Below are positions 1 to 10,607 of a stretch of 32,336 nucleotides of DNA, piece after piece. The notes under the pieces were generated by a model. That model did not search any database. It was not told the origin of the DNA and saw only the letters and a program-made list of their open reading frames with translations. Each line of letters opens with the position of its first letter. Positions within the stretch are counted from its first letter, which is position 1. The translations under genes and the position numbers were made by a program. The DNA comes from Chara braunii (taxonomy: Eukaryota > Streptophyta > Charophyceae > Charales > Characeae): contig BFEA01000615.1 in NCBI GenBank assembly GCA_003427395.1, forward strand, positions 605,550 to 637,885. Direction: 5' to 3'.

Positions 1-199
1 CATACAGTATGGTACACACTCACGCTTCCTTCCGTACGGCCGAAGGAACCCTGACCAGCATTGATTACTCCTTGAAGGAGGATTGACTGTCAGCTTGCCT
101 ATCTCTGAGTNCCCTCTCAAGTTCCACCTGGAAACCTGTCAGCTATAACAATTAATGCGAGGACAGCAGAAANAAACATCGAATGGATCTTGGTCCGCC

Positions 200-3100
200 T
201 CATGTGGCTCTGAAGTCTTGTTGTTCGGGCCTGCGCTCGCTGTTTAAGCCCTGTCGGTTGGCCGAGTTATGCCAGTCTTTCCATCTGATCTGCAGGTCGG
301 TAATGTCGGCTATCTTCCCCCGGACCAGAAACACCTCCTTGAATTTCAGAAGCAGTGCTTGCTGCTTTTCCGGATTCTGCTGGATTGAAAGTTTGACCAT
401 CTTCCACTGACACCAAATCTCTGTTTCCATCATCTGTTTCGTCGTTGTCCACACCTGCTCACATGCCTCGCTGGATTTTTCTATGGTCCTGCTGCATCTT
501 TCTTTCCATATGACCCAGAGCGTCACCTTCCTAATTATCCCGAACCAGATGCGTTCAGATTTGTTAAATTGGGCTGGGATGTTAGTCCATAGAAGTAGTT
601 GGATTGGATGTTCGGGGAGGGAAGATAGAAATAGGTGGTCCCAGAGTACTGAGGCTTTGGCCCACTGGTCAGTAGCGAATTTGCATGTTATTAAGCAATG
701 TATGAGATGTTCCTGTTCGTTATCTGAGCATACTAGACATTTTTCTGAGCTGTCTGGGTCGCTGTTCTTCCTTCGGATATGTAGCCATGTATTTACTAGA
801 AGGGCATTGTAGGTGATTAACCATTGGAGACTTCTGATTTTGACTGGGCGCATTGATTTATATTTCTTCCAGGGCGCTTCCGCGATTGGTTCCATTCTCT
901 GTCCTAGTAGTTTGTTCCATCTCTCTTTGATTACCGGTTCTGGGTCCTTGGTTTTTAGCAACATCTTGTACCCCATTTTAACTGTGTATTGCATGATATG
1001 AATAGGGGTTTTGTATACTCTATTATTAGCTGAGGACCATGACCACTCCTCTGGATCGAATTCGAGGTCTTGGATCGCATTTTCCATTTGGAATATCTGT
1101 TTTGGACAGGTACCTAATACCCTTACTTTCCGCAGTGTGAACGAATTTAGGACCGATTCCTGTGGGTCAGCATTGTGGATGGATGGGGATTTGGGGTTGG
1201 TGTGGTCGATCGGATAGGATGTGAAAGATTTTGAGAACATTGGGCCTGCCGATCTGCGATAGAATTGGTAAGCCCTTTGTGGTGTCGTCTCCTGAATTAG
1301 CACACCCCACTCCCCTGGCTTCCAGGAAAGCCTTTCTTTCAGCAGATCTTTNCAGCTGTCTGGGATACTGTTTATTACTGTTACCAAGTTTTCATCGCGA
1401 TGGTGACACCCCTTTAGAAGTGATTTTAACCGTTCCTCATCAATCCAATCTTTTTTCTCTTCATCCCATATGTGACTCACCCTCCACACCCCCTGCCGGA
1501 CCCATGACAGCCATCGCTGGCCACTTGCTAGAGACAGTGTATGGCCCCCTGCATCCCTTACACCTGGATTCCCGAACAGGGGTTGGCGCAGGACTTCCTC
1601 TTTGGATTTTGGCTTCATTACCTTCTTTGGCATGACTTCTCTCCATATGCGGATAAGAGCAGTCCAATATGGNGTAGAGNATTCCGTTTCATTCCGGGGA
1701 ACATTTGACGTCCGTCTCCTCCTGCCTGTTTTCGGCTTCNATTCCTTGTTCATCACCCAGAATAGGCCTGACATGTTAGACGGGCTCTGTACTGGGGCTA
1801 TGGCTCTTACNCTGTCCANNGCTAGTTTGTGCNATGCCAGCCTTGGTTGGGTTAGTAGCTTAATTATCCATTTGATCTGGAGGGCTTTTGTTTCCTGCTT
1901 AGGATCGATTATCCCTAATCCTCCCTTAGATGGTTTCCTTGTTATATAGTGCCAGGCTATCTTGGGGATGTATTTTGCCTTGTTGGGGTCCCCTGCCCAC
2001 AGATAAGCCCTAACCTTACTATTAAGTTCTTTGACGGTTTGGTCGGGAATTGTCCAGATGGACGCAATGTACCACATCATCGAGAAGATGGAGGTATTGA
2101 TGGTTAGGGCTCGTCCTAGTAGAGAGGTGAATGAATTGCCCCAACGTCCCATTCTATTGATTTGTTTGGTGAGGAGGTGTTGTGCCATTTGTGGAGCAGG
2201 GCCGTCCTTGGTGACCAGAATTCCCAAGTATCTTGTGGGATCTTCCGTTTTTTCCCATGCCATTTCTGACTCCGGTCCGACCATTGTGGGTAACACTTCT
2301 TCCGATATCCACCATCCAACTGTCTTTTTCCAGTTGATCTTCATTTTTGATGCTAGCCTGAAGGCTTCCATTGCTCTGACCAATGCCTTTACCGAGGAAT
2401 CAGACGCTCTTATAAGGACCGTGAGGTCGTCTGCGAACATAATCACTGTTGGGAACTGTATATGGTGAGCCGTGCCAGTGTTTAGCTCTGGTAACCTCTG
2501 AATTGAAGGGTCCTTCCGTAGAAAGGAGGCAATCGCTTCCATAACGAAAAGGAAGATCGGTGGGGCAAGTGGATCTCCTTGACGAACTGACCTGGAGATC
2601 GGGTATCGTTCTGAAATCAGTCCGTTGACTTGCACACATCCTGAAGCGTCACTGTACAAAATCCTGACCCACTTTCTGAAGTTGGGTCCTACCCCCATTT
2701 TTTCCATACTAGCGTTGAGGAAGACCCAGTTCACTTGGTCGTATGCTTTCTCGAAATAAAGAAACATAATTGTTTTGTTCATCCTTTTCTCCCTTACCTT
2801 TCTCACTGCTTCGTTTAGAGTTAATACGTTGTCTAGTATATACCTCCCTGGAATAAACCCGGTTTGGTCAATGTGAAAGCATTTGTCCGTGAGATCCCCT
2901 ATCCTGTGCGCTAGGGCNTTGGCCAGGATCTTGTACGGAAGGGTGAGTAGTGATATTGGCCTATAATTACGTATATCCTCTCGGTCTCCTTTTTTGTATA
3001 GTAGGGTCACTACACTGCTGCTTANCATTTCTCCCATACCTCCCTTTTCCCAACTGTCTTTGTAAAAGTGGAGGAGATCGCTGCCCAACAGTGGCCAGAA

Positions 3101-3568
3101 TTGTTCCCAGAACTCCTTGGTTAGTCCGTCCAACCCTGGTGACTTGTCGTTGTTCATGCTTTGGACCGCAAGCTTCAATTCATCCAAAGTGATAGGTTTA
3201 TCTAACACCGCTGCTTGTTCCGTAGAGATTGTTCTGTCAAGGAATTGTAGCATTCTGNATCTCGCCTCTCTTACGNCCGTGGAGGGNGGGGTTACAGTTT
3301 TTGTCTGATATAACTCCTGATAGAATCCCTTGGCTATTTCCACCATGCCCTCGCTATCTGTCCTTATGTGTTGTTCGTTTGTGAGTTCTTTGAGCCCTTC
3401 AATTGCGTTTGACCTTTTGTTAGCTTTTATTCTCGAGAAGTGTTTGGTCATTGATTCATTCAATTCGTACTCCATCATTCTTGCTCTAATCTGTAGTCCT
3501 CTCAGTTCCCATTGTCTCCATATTGACAGTTCTTCTCCATATTGACAGTTCTTCCCTCGCTTTTTCAA
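200..3568 (-). pseudogene. LINE ORF2 main part: reverse transcriptase and zf-RVT, one long open frame
   Basis: A 1122-codon open frame (a few ambiguous codons) carrying the L1-clade RT: NNDKSPGLDG at residues 139-148, NYRPISLL at 201-208, motif A region YFEKAYDQVNW at 271-281, SVRQGDPLAP at 327-336, and the catalytic FADD at 378-381. The C-terminal third has a zf-RVT region near residues 900-970, with CLVC followed by paired His and Cys. No RNase H domain is seen. The start at 3568 is a TTG created by the frame change at the 19-bp duplication, not a true initiation site. In motif A the position normally held by a catalytic Asp is Tyr (codon TAT at 2758-2756), so the enzyme should be inactive although the frame is open. 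Confidence 0.88.
3516..3553. repeat. 19-bp perfect tandem duplication inside LINE ORF2
   Basis: CTCCATATTGACAGTTCTT occurs twice head to tail (3516-3534 and 3535-3553). Removing one unit joins the upstream third-frame coding stretch (ending FEKAREELSIW) exactly to the long RT frame, so the duplication is a frameshift mutation of this copy. Confidence 0.93.
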
Positions 3569-4696
3569 ACGTGTTTGAATAGAGGGTGGAGGCGGGGTCG
3601 ACTGCTAACTTGGCTTCGGCGATCTTTAGTGCCATCTCTAGTGATTGCTTTCTCATCCTTCGGTCGTTGGCTAGTTTCCTTGAAATGCACGCTGATGATC
3701 GTGCCAGCGAGAGGTAGCTATCTGTCTTGTCCCTCTAGGAATGAGCCCTTCGCGTTTTGCCAGCACTCTCGTATCCCATCCTGGAAAACTTGGCTTAAGA
3801 GGAAAGAATTATTCAGTTTGTGAAAGCTGGCTCCTTTCATAATGTATTGATCAAAGCTGAGGATTAACTCAATGGGTTTGTGGTCTAGTCCTGCATATGG
3901 GGCAAGTCCCAGAATGTCAGCCTCCTTGATGGTGCCCATCAGCAGAGGCGAGAAAAAAGTCGATCCGAGAGAAGGCCGTGTGGTGAGCATGGTTCTTCTT
4001 TATCAGTGAATAGGCCCTTTTGCTTGGATGTAGTGTACGGAAAGGGTCTACCAATCTATGATCCATCTCAAGTTTCAGCACCGGTGCCGCTTCTTGGGAC
4101 GCATGGGATGCTGTGGTTCGTGAGATTCTGTCGTTGTTAGGATCGAGAGCAGCGTTCCAATCTCCCGCTATTATGCAGGCAGTTAGAGGTGTCACTAGCG
4201 TCCCTATTGATGATATGAATTCTAACCTCTCTGCTGGGTTGTTTGGTGCGTAAATGTTAATAAGTCTGAATTCTTCTTCTTTTCATTTCATATCCATCAG
4301 GCACCATCTTCCTGCTTCGCTGTCCTCTTGCTTCTCTTGCACTGTCCCTGCTGTGTAAAATCTTGACGATTTTGGTATTAGGATAGCTGTGCCTTTTGTG
4401 CTTGAGTCGTTATCTGATGCCCATACCTGGTCATTGACCCCCCCTAACTTCTTTATAAAGAGCTTCCTAATCTTTTTATGGTCCTCTGAGTTGGTTAGGT
4501 GTGTTTCTTGTAGGAGAATGATATCCGCTAGTTTATTTGATTCATCTTTGAGTCCTCTGATTATGTCATTGAGTTTGTCTTCTTTAGTGAGGATGTTACC
4601 TAGCCCGTTGACGTTCCAGCATCGAACCGTGATTCCTTGTGTCCTCCAGTTTACCTTACGTCCTCTCTCGTTGGGCTCTTTTCTCAGCAGGTCCAT
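3569..4696 (-). pseudogene. LINE ORF2 N-terminal part: APE-type endonuclease, broken
   Basis: Endonuclease that nicks target DNA for target-primed reverse transcription. From the start at 4696 the frame shows RCWNVNGL, then ILLQETHL (metal-binding Glu), then INIYAPN, AGDWNA, SRIDFFL and LDHKPIEL, the ordered motifs of the exonuclease-endonuclease-phosphatase fold. Lesions: an in-frame TGA at 4285-4283, a shift near 3955 (frame of 4195 to frame of 3990), a second shift near 3722, then a third-frame stretch to 3569 that includes LANDRRMRKQ and AEAKLAVDPAS. A 19-bp tandem duplication at 3516-3553 then moves the reading frame into that of the RT part. Ancestrally it was fused to the RT as one protein. 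Confidence 0.8.
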
Positions 4697-4740
4697 GGAT
4701 GGGGTCTGATGATTGACGTTGTCAGGCTGGAGTTGTTAAT

Positions 4741-7583
4741 TTAGGAAGCTCCCGATCCCCCGGTCTCCATTGACTCATCAAACCCCCCCGGAGGATCAGC
4801 CTGGGTACTGGTCACAGATTCGTCCATTTTATACTCCCCCACACTGTCGCTGATCCCTTTGCCCGGGGGTGTCTTCAAATCGGACTCATCTCTCTCCATA
4901 ACCCATTCCTTTGCCTCGTCTTCCATTTCATCTTCTGAGCACTCATCCCTATAGTATCTTTCAATGTCTATTGCACATGCTCTGGAGTCTAGATCGTCAT
5001 CCCCTGCAAAGATTCCCTTGCTGATCAAGTCTGCCAGGGAGGCGGCTTGCAGTTCAGCGGGGATGCCTAACCCAGACAGTACGCTGTATGGGATAGCTGT
5101 CACCGTGTTCCATGGGNGCCATCTCATCCCTCCTCTCNGNTTTGCCNCCTCAGGCATCTTTGCAATGAGGGGAGTGAAAGATCGGGGAGACCTGGGATCT
5201 GTNTGATCCGTTTGCGATTCTTCGGGGTCAGTCCGGCTGTCAATGGCTTCGTGTCCTGCCTGTAGTGTTTCTTGCATTCCGTTATCAAGCTGCCCCAAAG
5301 GAGATTCCATCTNAAAAACGGCCAGAGGATACGCTGTTGTGATTTTCTCATGAAGAATGGTTGCCACATTTTGTCCTTCGTCAATCCTAGGGATTGTGAA
5401 GGACACGTCCGTGGCAACCTGCCATTCTTTCTTCTTTTTTACATAACGTGCAGCCAGGAGAGGACTGGTTCCCATCAGGGTCAGCTTTGCTGACTGTGCC
5501 TGTCCTATCACCTTGGGAGCCTTGCCTTCCACTGTGTCTGAGAGAAAAAAACTCCGGTTCGTTATCCTTGTTGAGCTTTTTAGTTTTTCCGCCTGTGCTT
5601 CCACAACTGCAATTTCCTGTTCCAACTCCGACCTTGCTGATTTTTCTGCCTGTTCTGATCCAGTCTGGCTTGTGGAGAACCCTTTTTTTTTTAGTTCATG
5701 GAAGTCTTCCACTTTTTGGATCTCAAGTCCTGGAGAGCATCCTTTGATCCCACCTGCGTCATATCCTTGTCCTTAATTCCCTGTTCCCTTGCCCTGTTTT
5801 TGTCTGCGTAACGAAAGGCTGCATACTCAGAGAATTCCTCTTCCTTTACCAGCAGATCATATTGGTTAGGTGCTGTCTTAAAACCTGCTGCTGTCCCCTT
5901 TTTCAGATACTGTGTCCTTTCCATATGCTTCATACAGGCCGTCCGGATGTCAAAGAGGTGTTCTCGAACAGCTTTGGCTTTGCTGATGTAGTCTCTCAAC
6001 CATTGGAGGGATCTCTTTTCTTCCTTGTCCTCCTCGCTTGAGGATGCAGTGATATCGGCAGCACTGCTGCTGTCCCCCTGCTCCCCCTCTGTTACTGGGC
6101 TTGGCGGTTTCCCCCCTTCGGGGATCAGCGGTTGATTGTCGCTATTGTCCTTTGCCAGTCCCCTCCGTTTCTTTGAATCTGGTTCTTCTCCTTCTTTGGA
6201 CCCTTGTTCCTTCTCCATGGATCTTTTGCATTTGTCTGTGGTTGTTTTGCCTCTTTGTTGGCGACTTGTTTTGCCTCTTCCTCTTTGCTGTTGATGAATT
6301 TGGCGATTCTCTCTTGAATTTTCTCTGGTTGTTTTTCATATTCCTCCTCCATCTGTTCCCGGACTGAGTCCAGATCCCAGAGCAAGTTTTCCCTTGCTTT
6401 TTCTTCCCTGATTACCCTGGAGTCATTGACGGGAATTGACTTGATTTTTGTTGGGTTCCCCGTCTCCTTCCCTGTTGCTTTCTTCTGCCACCTTCTGTCT
6501 GCAGGAGGGAAGATGTCTGGCTTCTTTGTTACTGGTTCTTTGTCTGTAAAATGCCAGATCCATTCCGAGTCCTCCAAGTTGTCATCGAAGACCCAGCCGT
6601 CGTAGGATGGATCCACAATGTACCAGGTCCCCGGGGCGTCTTCTACCTCAGCCAACATGTTGGGGTGGAGTTTCCTTTCTCTCTGCTGTTTCGGAAATTT
6701 GGGGCATGCAGGGTCCGACCCGGTGTGACCTCTTTCTCTGCATCTGAAACAAATGGGAGATGTCTTGGTAGATACTGTGATGTCAACGGCTCTGTCGTTG
6801 ATCAGGAGTGACCATTCTGTGGGGAAAACCAGTGGGTCTTCAGTTTTCACCTCAAGGATGGCTGTCATCATTCCGATGTGGGGGGACAGGAACTCCGGCA
6901 TTGGCAAAATCCATTTCAGGATTTTGTTTGTCGGGTACTGTATCTCCAGTCTGTCGACTACCAACCCGTGGTAACCGGGCGGGATTCTGTCGAACAGGAC
7001 CCAGAACTTCTCTTTCATCAGTGTCTGTTTGTATGATACTGAGAAGGACGGGCTCGGTCTTGTGTTTGTCTGTTTTTTCCACGGTGTGATTGTACAAATT
7101 GATCCGTTGCAGTTCCTGGATCTCATCTCAGCTGCGATCCGCGCATGGTCTTCGGANATGAAGATCACCATGACTGAGGTGNGACCCAGGTTCATCAGGG
7201 TGAAGGACTCGTTTACTGCTCTCAATTTATCTTCTTTTTTAATCGTGGCTGTGATCCATTTCCTTTTCTCTGCTGGCGCCAACTCTGCCCCATTCCTTGC
7301 AAAGTTGAAAACAACAGCATGCTTTTCGTGCAATTCGTCCAATTCAGCCACTTTGCCGTCTGGGTATTTCCATATGATTTTCTCTTCTTCTTTCCCCTCT
7401 TGTGTTTGTTGACCGTTCAATCAGCATTTCTCCTTGCACTTTAGTCTTTTCTATAATGAATTTTAGAGCTTCATTGTCAAAGACTGCTGTTTTGTTCATT
7501 TGCGCGGGTCGACCGTTTGCTGATGAGCCTTGGAGCGTCTGCTTAACAGACGCCGGGGCCTTGTTTCCCCTAGGGCTCTGCAT
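4741..7583 (-). pseudogene. LINE ORF1 (gag-like RNA-binding protein), frameshifted
   Basis: Nucleic-acid-binding ORF1 protein of the LINE. The coding sense runs through three frames: about 7583-7425 (start MQSPRGNKAP), 7420-6125, 6218-5691 and 5712-4741, so at least three small indels are needed for one protein of roughly 940 residues. The second frame holds a segment resembling the RNA-binding DUF4283 type, followed at about 6703-6752 by a zinc knuckle, CFRCRERGHTGSDPAC; its final spacing is six residues, not the usual four. The last third is acidic and rich in Lys/Glu and Ser. Switches lie near A-runs (for example at 5690-5710), so consensus error cannot be excluded. ORF1 ends 45 bases before the ORF2 start. 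The family assignment rests on position and the knuckle; the DUF4283 likeness is by eye. Confidence 0.75.
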
Positions 7584-7599
7584 TGTTCCNTTTCAATTG

Positions 7600-8950
7600 C
7601 CCCTGAATGTGGACTGAGCGAGCACTGTGGTTAGTCTTGATACAAGCGGGAGTGGGTGCGGGATGGAGCAGGGCAATATATGAAAGATCACGGGGTAGAT
7701 TGAGATGGTTAAGCTGGGTTAGGTACGGTGTAATGGCTATGGGTTGGATCGATTTATTTATTTATTTATTTTTAATGCCTAGGGTTGGAACGGTTGAGTG
7801 ATTTTACGATGGTGGTACTAGGGTGGGGGGTCGAGAGCTATAGGTGTTGGTTGCAGGGAGAGAAGTGGTAGATGCCTATGAGGGGGGGGGGGGGGGTTGC
7901 GCTTTTAGTTGGTGTGGGTGTGTAGGGGTTTACTATGTCGTATAAGGGCAGTAGGGGATGCCAAGGGATGTGGAGAGGAGAGGTGGGGGAGGATGGGAGT
8001 GGACAAGGTTAGCTGTTATTCAGATGCACTGGTTTCNATTTGGGGTTGGCGGGCGANGAGAGGGCGGGGAAGGTGCTATGGTGGCAGAAGTCGCGNAGAA
8101 GGGGGGAAAAGTCGAGCACCCTGGTTTCCAGGAACTAGCTGGGGGTGGACAACGGTGGGGCGATTGGAGGGATATCGGGAGGGGGACAAAAGCCGGTCGG
8201 GGGGGTAGGGTTGACGGATTAGACGTGGAGGGGGCAGAGCAATGCGGGGTGCCGTGTGGGGGACCAGAGTAGTGTGGGAGGTAAGGGTTGTAGGCTAACC
8301 AGTTGGGGGGGGGAGACTGCGAAGGGTGGGGCTTAATAGTGGGGACCTTGATGAAGTCACAGGGTGGGATTTGTGTAGACACGTTGGGGGACGGTGCTAT
8401 GTGACAGCNTTGGGTAGGGGCAAGGTAAGGTCAACAGGGGGAAGGGCGATGAGNAGCTGGCTGGATGNTTTATTGAGGGACGATCGGAAGGAGGGGGAAT
8501 AGTGTGGGCGGAGCGCATGGGAGATTGNAAGGGATTAGATTGCAGTAGGAGCAGTGTGAAGGGCGATGAAGAGTACNAGCAGAGGAACGGGGCGGATAAG
8601 TGTCGAGGTGGGGNAGCGAGGTGAGCTTTATGTTTTGAGATGGGAGGGGCGTATTGGGTAGGGGAACGGTTCGACGATGNTTCTTGGGGGAGNGAGGGGC
8701 GGAGTGAGGAAGTTAGGGAGTGGAAGTGAGGGNGTGGGGGAGCNAGCGTTAATGACAGTGTGTCGTTTGTGAGTCGAGGAAGCAGAATAGGGGAGCGTTT
8801 TGCGGTTGTGGAGGGTTGTGGAGATCGAGCAGTTAACGAGGTAGGGGACAAAGAGGTGGTTTGGGGGTGTGTAGTAGTGGCTGAATCTAATAGACGGGGG
8901 GAAAGTAATTGGGGGGTTATGGTTAGGTCTCACTCGAAAGTCGATCTTTC
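7600..8950 (-). other. Strand-asymmetric G-rich (plus) / C-rich (minus) region, putative LINE 5' UTR
   Basis: About 1.3 kb in which the plus strand is strongly G over C, with a 15-G run at 7882-7896 and an (ATTT)n run at about 7752-7771. Open frames here look like low-complexity shadows. It lies directly upstream of LINE ORF1 on the minus strand and shares scattered single ambiguous bases with the LINE, which otherwise stop after 8744. I infer a LINE leader. An unrelated low-complexity block is the alternative. Confidence 0.55.
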
Positions 8951-9604
8951 TTGGGACGATCGTGTGTTCTTTGTCCGTTTCGCCAGGTCTCACGTCTCTC
9001 CTTGAATGGTAGCGCGCCAAAGGCACTCGATGTACGAATTGGCTTGACGAACAGTGCAACCCCCTTCGAGTGCCACCCGAATGAACCTTGGTGGAGAAGC
9101 CGCCCGGAACCTAAAATCGGTCGTCAGCATCCCCTTTTGCCAAGTACGCTGTCAGGTACGTAGTGGGACTCATTGTCTTCCCGTAGTCTTCCCGCCCGCC
9201 TTGGCTCGTAGCAATGATGACCTACGCGCGCGCCGGGCGCGCGCACGCATAGCTTCTTTGTCGGACGTGCTGCGCTATGGCTTGGACGATACTCGTTGGT
9301 ATCTTGCGAGGCACGGCCGGGGCGCGTGAAGCGCGATGTTCGTCGTTTTCGAAACGTAAAAATTCAAATTCGCCGGCGCGGTCGCGCGCGAGGCAGGGCT
9401 GCGGGCGTGAGCGCGAAAAATAGCGCTGTTGTGCGCTAACCGGAAGGCGCGAGCGCGATTCACTAAAATTCTCCAAAAAAATCCACCCCAAAGACATTTG
9501 ACACGGATTTTTAGAGGGAAAGGCAGTTGATATTCTGTTAAAATGATACAGGAAATTTAACAGAAAGGTGACTCCAGGTAACTCATGCCTTCATTGCAGC
9601 TGAA
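8951..9604. other. No gene seen; CpG-dense stretch at about 9185-9475
   Basis: Beyond the G-rich block the composition becomes balanced, then very rich in CG dinucleotides (for example CGCGCGCGCCGGGCGCGCGC near 9227-9246). Several short overlapping frames are open, as expected for GC-rich DNA, and none matches a family I recognise. It could be a CpG-island-like promoter region, but no transcript or start motif supports that. Confidence 0.4.
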
Positions 9605-9801
9605 ACCACCAGTACGAGGCCCCAGCCTTGCAGAAAATGAACTCATCCCCACCACCGAAAGTTTCGGGGCTTTTCGGGGCTCGGGGCAACAGGACCGAGG
9701 TGGCTGCTGCTGCCAGCCAAAACAAGAAGGAAAACGCTGCGCTGGCACTTCAGGGGGGGGGGAAGGGGAGTTTGTTCGGCGGAACAGCCCCTGTACTGGT
9801 T
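9605..9801. mobile_element. Short TIR element (TTAA family, subfamily B)
   Basis: The left end reads ACCACCAGTAC (9605-9615), followed by a subterminal CCCCAGCCTTGCAG. The right end is GTACTGGT (9793-9800), directly followed by TTAA (9802-9805). The left flank is CTGA, a degenerate counterpart. No coding capacity. Its left subterminal sequence matches, inverted, the right ends of the copies at 13400-13571 and 26846-27019. Confidence 0.6.
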
Positions 9802-9809
9802 TTAAGGCC

Positions 9810-10397
9810 CTGGGAGTCCTTCAACTGGGCTGGAAGAACAGCGAAGGGAGACATCTATTTCTCTCACTTCCTCTGGGAGGAAAAGGAAGGAGTAGGCAGC
9901 CCTTGTTTTCAAGTTAGATCTGTTGGATTCACACTTAAAACCAATAGGGCCCCCTCTTTCCTAGTTATTCAAGAGGAGAATTCTGCTGAGAAAATCTTTA
10001 GACTGTTGCCTAGAAATTAAGGAAGCTGGGTCTGCTTCCCACTATACCAAGGACGCCAGCTTCCCAGCATGTGATCAGATGACGCTGGACCTGATTTCCA
10101 GCACGGGACCAGAGGACACTGGACCTGGTGGCCAGCACAGCCTAAGCTGAGTAATGGCCTGAGTATCTCTGTGTGGAGTTGTGAGTTTCCCGGCCTCATC
10201 TTTTAGCAGTAATATACTACCTGTTGTTCAGAAAGGAAAAAGAAGCAGTCGATAGATACGGAAAATGTATAGGAAACTGAGGGAGGTAAATGCTGGTGTT
10301 TGAGGGAGGGGAGTAATAAAGACAGTTAAGTGAGGGAGGGGATAAACAAAGATAATCGAGATGGTCGTGGAGAGAAGTACGCACTAGGATATGCCAG
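9810..10397. other. No gene recognised
   Basis: A 130-codon frame (9628-10020) starts inside the preceding element and has no recognisable domain. From 10020 to 10397 there are short imperfect repeats (GACCAGA/GGACCTG type) and G/A-rich sequence only. Confidence 0.4.
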
Positions 10398-10401
10398 TTA
10401 A

Positions 10402-10603
10402 ACCACCAGTACTTGGCCCAGCTATCGATGCCGAACCTGAAAACGGGCTGCGCGCCGTTTTGCGCCGACCCGCCAGCGCAACAAGAAAAAATTGTTTTGG
10501 CTGGCTGCGCCAGCCTTTGAGGGCCGGTACCCTGAGCCTCCGGAAGTTGCGGGGCGTTAATCACAACGCCCCGTGCCCGATGTATGGGCCAAGTACTGGT
10601 GGT
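10402..10603. mobile_element. Short TIR element (TTAA family, subfamily A)
   Basis: Flanked by TTAA on both sides (10398-10401 and 10604-10607). The left end is ACCACCAGTACTTGGCCC and the right end is its inverse, GGGCCAAGTACTGGTGGT. The element is 202 bp with internal GC-rich inverted repeats and no coding capacity. It closely resembles the copy at 12462-12662, sharing the subterminal CAGCTATCGATGCCGA. Confidence 0.85.
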
Positions 10604-10607
10604 TTAA

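Larger units (their letters stand above)
1..8950 (-). mobile_element. L1-type LINE (non-LTR retrotransposon), near full length, inactive
   Basis: On the minus strand, in order: a C-rich leader, a long ORF1 with a CCHC zinc knuckle, a short spacer, and ORF2 with APE-type endonuclease, reverse transcriptase and a C-terminal zf-RVT zinc region. This order, without LTRs, is that of plant L1-clade LINEs, which nick target DNA and reverse transcribe their RNA in place. The 3' end is not seen: 199 bases follow the ORF2 stop before the window edge and show no poly-A (poly-T on plus). The upstream limit near 8950 is inferred from the end of the G-rich (plus strand) composition and from the last ambiguous base at 8744. 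No target-site duplication can be checked. Both ORFs are broken, so this copy is dead. Confidence 0.88.

Noticed and set aside
7909-8851. Frames of 100-160 codons on both strands
   Set aside because: The sequence is low-complexity G-rich; proteins are runs of Pro/Ser or Gly/Arg, as expected from composition.
9585-10020. 110- and 130-codon plus-strand frames
   Set aside because: They start inside a short TIR element, and no domain or splice support is seen.
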